DNA from: Subtercola boreus
GTDB taxonomy: Bacteria; Actinomycetota; Actinomycetes; Actinomycetales; Microbacteriaceae
Length of the DNA stretch: 63,755 bases
Direction of reading: 5' to 3'
NCBI RefSeq assembly: GCF_003399625.1
Contig: NZ_NBXA01000053.1
Location: forward strand, 1-63,755
Part shown: positions 44,401 through 51,483 of the stretch, in pieces
How the letters are laid out: each line of letters starts with the position of its first letter
Position numbering within the stretch: position 1 is the stretch's first letter
Translations under genes and position numbers: made by a program
The notes under the pieces: generated by a model
The model's input: only the letters and a program-made list of their open reading frames with translations
Databases searched by the model: none
Told to the model about the DNA's origin: nothing

Positions 44401-44630
44401 TCTCGGGAGCGCCCGTCAACGTAACGGCGATAGTCGTCTGTCTGGTCGAAGGGTGACCCGCCGTTCGGCCCGAGTTTCGGGAGCACCTCGTCAAACAACT
44501 TCTTCCATGCGGCCGCGTGCACGAGCGCGGTTTCGGTAACCACTCCATCCATGTCGAAGACGATCGCCGCGTACGCGCAACGCCCCGAATGCAATATCGG
44601 GTACGCGGCATCGGCATCTGCAGCAGTCAC
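41406..44630 (-). CDS. Fused beta-phosphoglucomutase (HAD) and GH65 disaccharide phosphorylase
   Basis: The 1074-residue protein has an N-terminal HAD domain (about 20-235; FDMDGVVTETALVHAAAWKK, VTSSRNCVAVLAAAG, MVEDATAGVQAG). The rest is a GH65 phosphorylase with the catalytic Glu in GVMGPDEFHDGN and a C-terminal beta domain. GH65 enzymes split maltose, trehalose, kojibiose or nigerose with phosphate to glucose plus beta-glucose-1-P, and the HAD domain turns this into glucose-6-P without ATP. GTG 44630 is chosen because its upstream 53 bp align with the leader of 34398. Its 3' end is 6 bp from the convergent ATPase stop. Confidence 0.9.
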   Translation of the reverse strand: MTAADADAAYPILHSGRCAYAAIVFDMDGVVTETALVHAAAWKKLFDEVLPKLGPNGGSPFDQTDDYRRYVDGRSREDGIRTFLASRNITLPEGTVGDPDDQLTVRALAARKQHFFDLVIAKDGVTAFPDAVRLLRHLQRRGVPTAVVTSSRNCVAVLAAAGVMDLFSVRVDGNDAIRLHLPGKPDPAVFLEAAGQLGVTPASAAMVEDATAGVQAGAAGGFGLVVGMDRDGAGERLRAAGADVVVSDLGELDLSRERQLTAAGASPGSLVDPWVLKYDSFDPATEGDRETLCTLSNAYWGTRGAAAEASADDVHYPGTYFAGVFNRVTTDFGTRTDDDEHLVNAPNWLPLRLRVPGGAWLKPGTAEILSYSQELDLKAAVLTREVRYRHDGDKVTVVTSRRFISLASPHIAVLQTTIEAENWSGAFVVQSALDGAVSNMNVDEDQLLAHVHLVSSRAEATGPDTVLMQVMTTQSEIRIALVQRTRVLGGEEQLESGRRLITNGDTWIGHEFDVQVSPGHPIRVDKSVVAVTSHDRAVEAPAEAAQRWMDRTPNPAELEDEHRKKWQTLWDDFAVEIESNSPARSLALNVNTFHVLQTVAAGRADADAGIPARGLSGEGYRGHIFWDEIFVYPIVTLRRPDISRSVTGYRYRRLEEARAAARANGHSGAMFPWQSGMDGRELTPTELFNPRNQSWMPDNSHLEHHAGLAVAYSAWQLYEATGDTDFLVREGAELIVEVARFFVSIAVYNPADDRYDIDGVMGPDEFHDGNPGSPGSGIRNNAYTNVMTAWLLKRALQTITILRGRDCGPLWDQLNLVAGETRLWARISRKLRVVFHADGVISQFEGYEALSEFDWDTYRARYGNLGRLDLILNAEGLNTNDYRLSKQADVLMLLYLFSAEELRGIFADLGYTLPARTIVRTVDFYIARSTRGSTLSNVVESWVEARRDRTRSWELLGSALTSDLTGGHQGTTHEGIHLGAMAGSVDMAIRCYAGLEIRGDTLWLHPALPVELHRVAFVLVYREQRIRVELTQDRLSVQVDAGRRRRIQLDIDGQHKTLSSGQRFVVALSGESDM

Positions 44631-44668
44631 GGGCATCCTCGGTTCGTCCACTTCGGGGGCAGGCACCA

Positions 44669-44682
44669 AGGGCCAGAGTGAC
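44669..44682 (-). promoter_or_regulatory. DevR/DosR-like box (site G)
   Basis: The minus strand reads GTCACTCTGGCCCT within the 20-mer shared exactly with site E. It faces the GH65 gene. Confidence 0.55.
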
Positions 44683-44764
44683 TGATTTCAGCGCCACTCT
44701 ATCGTGGGCGGATGCCAAACGATCAAGGCGCCATTGAGATCTCAGAAGCACAACGCGGAGCCGT

Positions 44765-44778
44765 GGGTACTAAGTCCT
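44765..44778 (+). promoter_or_regulatory. DevR/DosR-type box (site F')
   Basis: GGGTACTAAGTCCT faces ackA and matches site F. A TAGTCT hexamer at 44801-44806, about 30 bp from the box centre, is the candidate -10. Confidence 0.58.
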
Positions 44779-44799
44779 TGTGGCTCAAACAGCTGCAAC

Positions 44800-44850
44800 G
44801 TAGTCTCGGTTTTGTTGCTCCGGTCCCTGGCAGCGGTGTTTCACCGACGT
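44800..44850 (+). promoter_or_regulatory. Conserved promoter/5' leader of the ackA operon
   Basis: GTAGTCTCGG, then GTTGCTCCGGTCCCTGGCAG, then a hairpin CGGTG-TTT-CACCG (44834-44846). This is the counterpart of 34150-34200 in front of the SPFH-gad operon. The stem is preserved while its loop changes. Confidence 0.5.
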
Positions 44851-44866
44851 GCTGGAGGAGTTGTTG

Positions 44867-44896
44867 ATGCGTCATCTCGTGACGGACGGACCGTGA
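44867..44896 (+). CDS. Nine-codon upstream ORF coupled to ackA
   Basis: GGAGGAG precedes an ATG that opens MRHLVTDGP and stops TGA, overlapping the GTG of ackA by 4 nt. The strong ribosome site here and the absence of one directly before the ackA GTG suggest ackA is translated by coupling. It matches the arrangement at 34054-34134. Confidence 0.45.
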   Translation: MRHLVTDGP

Positions 44897-46026
44897 ATGA
44901 GGCAGCGCACGCTGTCCTGGTTGTGAATGTCGGGTCGTCTTCCTGCAAGATCTCTCTAGCGCGCGGCCGAGACGTGCAGCAGATCGACACTGGCGCAGAT
45001 TCGGCACTCGAGTGGACCGCTCCCCGCTGGCAGGACTTCACCAAGACGCAGGGCGGCTTCACACCCGAGTTCGTGTTGCACCGGTTCGTGCACTCGGGAG
45101 GCGTCTTCGCCGGCCCGACCAGGATAGACGCCGCTGTCCGGGCCAATCTTGAAGGCCTTACCTCGCTGGCTCCGCTGCACACGAAGAACGCACTCAAAAT
45201 TGTCGACACCGTGGCAGCCGCGTTCCCGCTGTCGACCGGAATCGCCTGTTTCGATACCACTTTCCACGAGACGCTGCCGCAAGCAGCGTTCACCTACGCA
45301 ATACCGTCCGCGTGGAGAGAGGGACACGGTATCCGCAAATACGGGTTTCACGGATTCGCCCACGACTATGCCGACACGCGTGCACGAGAAATCCTCGGTC
45401 AGTCCCCGGTGTCGAAAGTTCTCAGTTGCCATCTCGGGTCAGGGGCGTCGCTGGCGGCCATCATCGACGGTGTGAGCTTCGATACCACGATGGGTTTCAC
45501 GCCCGTCGATGGGCTGGTCATGGCTACCCGTCCCGGTTCCGTTGACCCCGGTGCTCTCGCGTGGCTGTTGGTCAACACGTCGCTGCGACCGAGCGAGATG
45601 GCTCACCTGCTCGAGCACTCTTCAGGCCTCACCGGTATCGCCGGACACGGTGACATGAAGCTGATCATGACAGCTGCCGGAAAAGGTGACCCGGAGGCGG
45701 TGCTCGCTTACGAAGTGTGGCTGCACCGGCTGGTGGGGGAGATGGGCCGCATGATCGCCGTGATGGGTGGAGTCGACCTGATCGTATTCGGTGGCGGCAT
45801 AGGTAACCATGCCTGGCAGGCGCGGTCGGATGCCGTCGCGGCTCTTGGGTTCCTGAATGCACGCATCGATCCCGACACTAATCGCACCGCCCACGAGGAC
45901 ATGCTGATCAGCACACACGATTCTGCTGTCGCAACAGTCGTCCTGGAAGCGCGTGAAGATATCGCGATGCTCCGAAGCGCGGGGGCCGCCGGAGCTCTCC
46001 AGGAGTCACAGTCGAAGGAACAATGA
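44893..46026 (+). CDS. ackA: Acetate kinase
   Basis: The 377-residue ASKHA-fold enzyme starts near VLVVNVGSSSCKISLARG. It has ACFDTTFHETLPQ, RKYGFHGFAHDY, SCHLGSGASLAAI, DTTMGFTPVDGLVMATRPGS and FGGGIGNHAWQAR. It transfers phosphate from acetyl-P to ADP. No pta is needed here because the Xfp encoded 7.6 kb away makes acetyl-P directly. It is slightly shorter than the usual 400 residues. The GTG at 44893 is coupled to a short leader ORF. The following tiny gene overlaps its stop. Confidence 0.94.
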   Translation: MNEAAHAVLVVNVGSSSCKISLARGRDVQQIDTGADSALEWTAPRWQDFTKTQGGFTPEFVLHRFVHSGGVFAGPTRIDAAVRANLEGLTSLAPLHTKNALKIVDTVAAAFPLSTGIACFDTTFHETLPQAAFTYAIPSAWREGHGIRKYGFHGFAHDYADTRAREILGQSPVSKVLSCHLGSGASLAAIIDGVSFDTTMGFTPVDGLVMATRPGSVDPGALAWLLVNTSLRPSEMAHLLEHSSGLTGIAGHGDMKLIMTAAGKGDPEAVLAYEVWLHRLVGEMGRMIAVMGGVDLIVFGGGIGNHAWQARSDAVAALGFLNARIDPDTNRTAHEDMLISTHDSAVATVVLEAREDIAMLRSAGAAGALQESQSKEQ

Positions 46027-46187
46027 TGACAACCGAACCACCCAACAGAACAGCCGAGCACATCGATCGCATCGAAACCGCAGAAGACACGGTGGAAGAA
46101 AAGATCGCCGACGATTTGCTTCTCGAGTCCGGGCTCCTTCCGCTACCAGACGCCGCACCATCGGCTGGCCCTGCACCTGCTCCCTAA
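46023..46187 (+). CDS. Tiny acidic protein, paralogue of the gene at 11703
   Basis: A 54-residue ORF starts ATGATG overlapping the ackA stop (ATGA), with GAAGGA before it. It contains HIDRIETAEDTVEEKIADD and ends GLLPLPDAAPSAGPAPAP. The protein at 11703-11861 shares the DRIETAED core, the Leu/Glu-rich middle and the Pro-rich tail. Too short for routine gene calling, it is supported by this paralogy and by translational coupling to ackA. No known family recognised. It may be a small modulator. Confidence 0.7.
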   Translation: MMTTEPPNRTAEHIDRIETAEDTVEEKIADDLLLESGLLPLPDAAPSAGPAPAP

Positions 46188-46337
46188 AGGAAATCGCCAC
46201 GGAGCTTCGTCAGTACTCAGGGGGGCAGAGCTTCCGCCGAGTCCGGATGTCGGATACACCACATTGCAGCTAGCGCGTCAACATGGGTCGCGTGATCGAC
46301 CGGCTCGGATGAGCACACCCGGAAACAAGGAGACCTA

Positions 46338-47528
46338 ATGAACATATTCGCAGCCCTTGGTGACGCCCTCGCTACGGCTGCGTCGATGGCGTGGCAGATT
46401 CTCTGGCCTCTGGTGTTCGGTTTCACGATCTCGGGCGTGATTCAGGCCGTCGTTCGAAAAGACCGCATTACCGCGCTGATGGCCAACGATTCGCCTCGCG
46501 CTCTCACAGTCGCATCGCTGCTCGGCGCAGCATCGTCGTCCTGCTCATACGCCGCAGTAGCCTTGGCGCGGGCGTTGTTCCGTAAAGGGTCAAGCTTCTC
46601 CGCGGCGATGGCTTTCGAGATCGCTTCCACGAACCTTGTGCTCGAGCTCGGCCTCATCCTCGCGTTCGTCATGGGGTGGCAGTTCACGCTCGCCGAATTC
46701 GTCGGCGGCCCGATCATGATCATCCTTGTCGCCGTCGGCATGAGAATCTGGATGCACGGCCGCCTCATCGACCGAGCTCGAACCCAAGCCAACAAGGGTG
46801 TCGCCGGGTCCATGGAAGGTCATGCGGCGATGGACATGTCGGTGCGGAGCGATGCCAGTTTCTTCGGCAGGCTGTTCTCTCATGAGGGCATCACGAGCGT
46901 GTCAAAATACTTCGTGATGGACTGGGCCGCAGTGCTTCGCGATATCGTCATCGGCGTGCTGATTGCCGGTGCGTTCGCAGCATGGGTACCCACCGAGTGG
47001 TTGCAGGCGATCTTCTTCGAAAACAACCCGACTCTTTCCTTCATTCTCGGCCCGCTCATCGGACCACTGCTGGCGATGGTCAGCTTCGTATGCTCGGTCG
47101 GCAACGTACCCCTTGCAGCGGTGCTCTGGAACGGCGGTATCAGCTTCGGCGGGGTTGTGAGCTTTATCTTCGCCGACCTGATCATCATCCCGATCATCCT
47201 GATCTACAAGAAGTACTACGGCTGGGCGGTGGCACTGCGCATCACCGGCATCTTCTACGCAGCAATGGTGCTCGCCGGGTACGCCGTCGAGCTGATCTTC
47301 ACCCCCCTGGGTCTCGTGCCCACCAACCGTAATCTCAGCATCGTCGAGGCGGGGATTTCCTGGAACTACACGACCTGGCTGAACATCATCGCGATCACCC
47401 TCGCCGGCGTGCTGCTGGTGGTGTTCTTCCGTTCCGGGAGCGGCCCGATGCTGACGATGATGGGCGGCGCACCCGAGCCGGAGGCTGGTCATGGCGAAGA
47501 CACATCGACCGAAGCGCGACAGAGATAG
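46338..47528 (+). CDS. Permease of the YraQ/ArsP_1 (DUF318) family
   Basis: The 396-residue integral membrane protein has two related halves separated by a soluble loop (about 140-190). Motifs are GAASSSCSYAAVALARALFRKG in the first half and FVCSVGNVPLAAVLWNGG in the second, the paired Cys/Ser-Gly/Asn-Pro regions of this family. Members include organoarsenical and uncharacterised permeases. Substrate unknown. AAGGAG precedes the ATG. It lies 150 bp after the ackA-linked small gene, and I see no DevR-type box in that gap, so co-transcription with ackA is possible. Confidence 0.82.
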   Translation: MNIFAALGDALATAASMAWQILWPLVFGFTISGVIQAVVRKDRITALMANDSPRALTVASLLGAASSSCSYAAVALARALFRKGSSFSAAMAFEIASTNLVLELGLILAFVMGWQFTLAEFVGGPIMIILVAVGMRIWMHGRLIDRARTQANKGVAGSMEGHAAMDMSVRSDASFFGRLFSHEGITSVSKYFVMDWAAVLRDIVIGVLIAGAFAAWVPTEWLQAIFFENNPTLSFILGPLIGPLLAMVSFVCSVGNVPLAAVLWNGGISFGGVVSFIFADLIIIPIILIYKKYYGWAVALRITGIFYAAMVLAGYAVELIFTPLGLVPTNRNLSIVEAGISWNYTTWLNIIAITLAGVLLVVFFRSGSGPMLTMMGGAPEPEAGHGEDTSTEARQR

Positions 47529-47663
47529 CCCAGCATTCCCCGCGTTCATCGCGTGGTGTATGCCGATTCTGTGGGCAGGGAAACGCGGAAGTATTCGCAA
47601 ATCCTGACGACTCAGGGAACACCACTCGCCGGCCAGGCCTTATGGACTCGTTGGCACGTGGGT

Positions 47664-47906
47664 CTAGTCGGGGATGGGCGGGTATCCGCCGTCAGGGTGG
47701 GGGAGTGTGTGCATCCAGAGCATGGCCGCGTCGGCCCGCTCTAAAGCTGCTGCCGCTATCTCGATCGCGACCCGGGAATCATGTCAGTCGGTGTTCCAGC
47801 TGTCTTCGGCCATCACGATTCGGCCTTCATCGCCGAGCCGGCGAAGGCGGCGGAGTGATGCGCGGATCTCCTCGCGAATGTCATCTGCGCTCACCGGCTC
47901 CGTCAT
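47664..47906 (-). pseudogene. Small ORF coupled to a serine recombinase, interrupted by an in-frame TGA
   Basis: ATG 47906 overlaps the recombinase stop by 4 nt. The frame reads VSADDIREEIRASLRRLRRL...EDSWNTD to TGA (40 aa). It then continues in the same frame with HDSRVAIEIAAAALERADAA...HPDGGYPPIPD to TAG (39 aa). Both halves look coding (high third-position G/C, sensible composition). A CGA-to-TGA change is one explanation, two separate small proteins another. Function unknown. Confidence 0.5.
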
Positions 47907-48565
47907 GCTGTCACGCTCGACGCGACCGCACCATGCACAATCTCCGAGAGAGTGCCCGCATCGAAGGCCGGCGCGTCGCTGTCCACCAGGTCGGCTGCGG
48001 CTTGTTCGTACCTATATAAGGTCGCTCTGGACCAGCCGACGAGCCGGGCAGCATCGGCGGCCGTCTTCCCACCTTTCCGGGCGCCGCGTACGATCTCGAG
48101 TTTCTCTGCAATTACCTTCGGGTCGCTGGCGGGCCGACCGAACCGGGTGCCGGCCGCTTGGGCGACGGCGATGCCGGCGTTGACGCGTTCGACGATGAGC
48201 TCGCGCTCGTACTCGGCCAGGGTGGCGAGCATGCCGAGCATCATCCTGCCGGTTTTCGTCGACGGGTCGATCCCGTCAGACACGGACCGCACGTTGATAC
48301 CGGCTTGCTGTAGCGACTTCACCGTGTTGAGCACATCGATCAGCGACCGGCCGAGCCGGTCGATCCTCCAGACCACGACGGTGTCACCCTCGACGGCGTG
48401 CTGAAGGAGCTGTCTCATCGCGGGCCTGCTCGCCGCGACCTTTGTTCCCGAGGTGACGTCGGAAAAGATGTCCCGCTGCTGAACCCCAATTTTCACGAGT
48501 GCGTCAACCTGTAGCTGCGCATCCTGCGCCGCGGTGCTGATCCGCGTGTACCCGAGTAGTCTCAT
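47903..48565 (-). CDS. Serine recombinase / DNA invertase (resolvase family)
   Basis: The 220-residue protein has the catalytic Ser10 in MRLLGYTRISTAAQD, WRIDRLGRSLIDVL, and the E-helix region LAEYERELIVERVNAGI. The C-terminal helix-turn-helix is AARLVGWSRATLYRYE. A C-terminal extension of about 30 residues follows. It is unrelated at close level to the recombinase at 228 (different N-terminus and tail). It marks the right boundary of the stress/fermentation region, near an IS-end-like repeat and a decayed DUF1622 gene, which suggests insertion or rearrangement here. Confidence 0.9.
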   Translation of the reverse strand: MRLLGYTRISTAAQDAQLQVDALVKIGVQQRDIFSDVTSGTKVAASRPAMRQLLQHAVEGDTVVVWRIDRLGRSLIDVLNTVKSLQQAGINVRSVSDGIDPSTKTGRMMLGMLATLAEYERELIVERVNAGIAVAQAAGTRFGRPASDPKVIAEKLEIVRGARKGGKTAADAARLVGWSRATLYRYEQAAADLVDSDAPAFDAGTLSEIVHGAVASSVTA

Positions 48566-48924
48566 GCCGCCATCATGCCTTAGGAAGTCCTAGAAACCGG
48601 CGCGAGACACGCACGACTGCGAGATGAGTTTCCAAGACAACTGGCAACCGCGGAATCTCGCGGATCTTGCAGGGCGTTCCGCGGGGGAGTGGGTGCCTCA
48701 GAAACCTTTAGCTTGTCGAGACATCACCTGGCTGGAGTGCTCAAGTCCGGGAGCGCACCGCGATGTCAAACCGTGCGACGCAAAGATGTTCGTTTGCTTC
48801 GTCAGGGGTCTGGGGGGCAGAACAACGCTCAGTGCCAGGTGATCCGGCACACGCTTCGCTGCGTGATCCTAAATTGAAGCACGAGGGTGTGGCGGGATGA
48901 TCGGGGTTCTGTCTGTGTAGGGGG
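48566..48924. other. Gene-free stretch between recombinase and DUF1622 remnant
   Basis: About 360 bp upstream of the recombinase. The only structure I can point to is a 20-bp exact copy of the IS3-type left end found at 63583. Short plus-strand frames here lack ribosome sites and family character. Confidence 0.5.
48695..48714 (+). repeat. Isolated copy of the IS left-end sequence
   Basis: GCCTCAGAAACCTTTAGCTT is identical to 63583-63602, which precedes the IS3-type transposase start. No transposase ORF accompanies this copy, so it may be a relic or solo end. Confidence 0.55.
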
Positions 48925-49296
48925 ATGACGTTTCAAAACATCGTAGAGTTCGTCGATGCGCATTGACGGCTCCGGTGTTCTGATCATCGTGGGCGGTGCG
49001 GCGATCTCGTCAGGACAGTCCGGGGCCAAGGGCCGGCTATCGCCTATACCGCCAGTATTTCGGCCGGTCGATCCTGCTCGCTCTCGAGTTCCTGGTCGCG
49101 GCCGGCATCATTCGCACGGTCGCTGTCACCCCCGACACGCAACAGCGTCGCTGTAATTGCGGCGATCATCCTAATCCGCACCTTTCTGAGTTTCTCGCTC
49201 GAACTTGAGATCACCGGCCGGTGGCCGTGGCAGACCTGGAAAACTCCCTCCGCAGAGTCGGACTCCGCGCTGGGTTCGATGGGTACTGCGGGCTGA
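48925..49296 (+). pseudogene. DUF1622 membrane protein, broken by several frameshifts
   Basis: Pieces in different frames line up as one DUF1622-type protein: MTFQNIVEFVDAH (from ATG 48925), DGSGVLIIVGGAA, YRLYRQYFGRSILLALEF with LVAAGIIRTVAVTP, then SVAVIAAIILIRTFLSF and LELEITGRWPWQTW, ending TGA at 49296. At least three frame changes are needed. The family consists of small membrane proteins (two or three helices) of unknown role. Decay next to a recombinase is plausible. Clustered assembly indels are the alternative. Confidence 0.65.
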
Positions 49297-49308
49297 CTTA
49301 CCGGTCTG

Positions 49309-50640
49309 TCACTTGACGGATCCCCGCTGGCTGTCGTAGACACCACGGGCTGGAACCAGTGCGGGGGGATTCATGCTCAGGGCAGCCGAAGCGACAAAAG
49401 CCGCTACCAGAAGTCCTGCGCAGACCCAGAATGCCTCCGAATAGCCCTCGGTGCTGCCCTGAGCTGTCAACGGAGCAACGAGGGCTACGCCGAGCGAGCC
49501 GCCAACGCCGACGGAAACCCCGTTCAGAGCGGGAAGAAGGCCTGGAGCACTCACCGGACTCAGCAGAACCGAAAGCCCGTTGATCATCGGGAGTACCACC
49601 CCACTGAAACACACACCGAGACCGCAGATGGCGAGAATTCTCAGCGTCATGTTGGGGGCGAGGGCTGCGGCGGCCAGCGCGATCGCCGAGCCCATGAGGC
49701 CGACTCTGAGCAACAAGATCCAACCGAGACGGGGGGCCAGTCGGCCCGAGACAGGGGCAAGAGCGAGCGCGAGAACCGCAGGCGGAATGAGGAAGAACAG
49801 GGCGGTATCGAAGGAGTTGAGGCCATATCCACCACGAAGATCCTGTGCGAGAAGGACAACAAGATAGCTGGTGGTCGCAAACGCACCGGCGATGCCGGCA
49901 AGTGTGGTGATGAGGAACGGCCAGATCGATCGAGAGGTAAGGAGGCGCACAACCACCAATGGGGTGGATGCGGACTGCGCATGCTGGGCGTACAGGACTA
50001 GGAGCAACGGTGTGCACAGCAGGAGAATCACGCCGAACAGGGGAGGCCAGGTCGCTGTCGTGAGAACGAATAAACCGCTGTTCAGGAGGATGATCGCGGC
50101 GCTGACGATCACGGCACCGAGACTATCGAATCTTTCTACGCGCAGAGAGCGCGGGATTGTTGCGTGAGGTAAAACCCGCCACAGAAGAATGAGAGCGATG
50201 ATTCCCACTCCTGCGACGACGGCAAAGACTGGTCGATAGCCGAATCGGTCTCGAATCGCGCCACCAGCAAGTCCGTCCAGCCCGAACAGACCTCCCCCGA
50301 AGGCACTGATGAGTCCGACCGTCGATCCGAAGACCAAGGGTGTGAGGGTCTCCCTCAGAACGAGATAGGTCAGCGGAAAGACAGCGCCGGAGACCCCCTC
50401 CAGCGTCCGGCCAAGGAGGAGAAGCGTTACTGAGGGCGCCACGGCAACTACCAGGCTCCCCACCGCTGACACGAGCACGACCGCGAGGAAGACCGAGCGC
50501 CTGCTCCGATAGTCACTCAGCCGCACAGCCACCAGGCTGGAAACGCCGCTGGCGAGAAAGAACAGCGCCTGCGAACCGGCGGTAGCGCCGCTTGGGGCTC
50601 CGAGTTCTGCAGCGATTGCGGGAAGCACTGGCGCGACCAT
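49309..50640 (-). CDS. MFS transporter (exporter type)
   Basis: At least 443 residues with 11-12 membrane segments, including LSDYRSRRSVFLAVVLVSAVGS (the loop 2-3 motif A region) and LGRTLEGVSGAVFPLTY. The ATG at 50640 truncates the first helix. The frame is open upstream and reads VVALIFGVLSYQLGIS with no ATG/GTG/TTG. A CTG at 50727 overlaps the GntR stop by 4 nt with GGAG seven bases before it and would give 472 residues. It is the last gene of the BtpA-GntR operon. It may export a toxic intermediate or import substrate. Confidence 0.82.
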   Translation of the reverse strand: MVAPVLPAIAAELGAPSGATAGSQALFFLASGVSSLVAVRLSDYRSRRSVFLAVVLVSAVGSLVVAVAPSVTLLLLGRTLEGVSGAVFPLTYLVLRETLTPLVFGSTVGLISAFGGGLFGLDGLAGGAIRDRFGYRPVFAVVAGVGIIALILLWRVLPHATIPRSLRVERFDSLGAVIVSAAIILLNSGLFVLTTATWPPLFGVILLLCTPLLLVLYAQHAQSASTPLVVVRLLTSRSIWPFLITTLAGIAGAFATTSYLVVLLAQDLRGGYGLNSFDTALFFLIPPAVLALALAPVSGRLAPRLGWILLLRVGLMGSAIALAAAALAPNMTLRILAICGLGVCFSGVVLPMINGLSVLLSPVSAPGLLPALNGVSVGVGGSLGVALVAPLTAQGSTEGYSEAFWVCAGLLVAAFVASAALSMNPPALVPARGVYDSQRGSVK

Positions 50641-50723
50641 CGAAATGCCGAGCTGGTAGCTCAGTACCCCGAAGATCAGCGCGACGACTTTCCCCCTGTG
50701 AGACGGAGGGAAGTGTCGCGGTT

Positions 50724-51443
50724 TCAGTGTTCGACTCCGTCGGAATCGTCAGGGGCGGGTGCTGACGTGTACGGCACTTCCAGTGCTGAGAAGGAAGGAA
50801 TCCGGTCGCGCTCGATGTGGGTGTAGGCCACCGCCTCTGCAACACGTTCATTCCCGGAGGCAATGGCGTCTCGCAGATTGACGTGATCGTCGAATGCATC
50901 ATCGGCGTCCAGTCGAGAGGTGAGATAGAACAACCACAGCATCTGTCCTGTGACCGAACGCATCATCGTCTTCATCAACCGATTGCCGGCGAGGTCGACG
51001 ACGGCTTCGTGATACCAGGTGCTTGCCTGGGCGACCTCGAACAGATCGCCCGAGTGCACGACATTCTGCGAATGACTCAGGGCATCAGTGAGCGGCTTCA
51101 TCGATGCCCCGGCGGCCACTTGCCTTGCAGCGTAGCGGGCGGCTCCGACCTCGATGCACAGCCTCAGATCGAAGAGGTCGTTGACCCGCTTCTCGTCCCA
51201 GCTAGTGACGACAGCTCCGCGTCGCGGAAAAGTCTGCACAAACCCGTCCATCTCTAACTGCGGTACGGCCTCACGGAGAGGAACACGTGATACCTCGAGC
51301 TCTTCGGCAAGTCGTTGCTCCGCCAAACGCGAACCTTGTGGATAGCGCCCAAGGATGATGCGTCGCCTCAGCTCGAAGTACGTCTGCTGCGATAATGAAC
51401 TCTTTCGACCGGTCTCGGACAGCACATCAATGTCGATGGTCAC
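50724..51443 (-). CDS. GntR-family (FCD) transcriptional regulator
   Basis: The 239-residue regulator has an N-terminal winged helix (SSLSQQTYFELRRRIILGRY, LAEELEVSRVPLREAVPQLE) and an FCD effector domain with candidate metal-binding residues (LFDLRLCIEVGAARYAA, WYHEAVVDLAGN, DDHVNLRDAI). The GTG at 51443 is preferred because GGAGG lies just upstream. An ATG at 51476 is possible but lacks a ribosome site. It lies inside the catabolic operon, whose promoter is overlapped by a GTATAC palindrome with a second copy about 72 bp away, so autoregulation released by a pathway metabolite is likely. Confidence 0.85.
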   Translation of the reverse strand: MTIDIDVLSETGRKSSLSQQTYFELRRRIILGRYPQGSRLAEQRLAEELEVSRVPLREAVPQLEMDGFVQTFPRRGAVVTSWDEKRVNDLFDLRLCIEVGAARYAARQVAAGASMKPLTDALSHSQNVVHSGDLFEVAQASTWYHEAVVDLAGNRLMKTMMRSVTGQMLWLFYLTSRLDADDAFDDHVNLRDAIASGNERVAEAVAYTHIERDRIPSFSALEVPYTSAPAPDDSDGVEH

Positions 51444-51483
51444 CTGGCCTCCGTTTCTCTGAATTGTTTCGAGCATGATGTGG

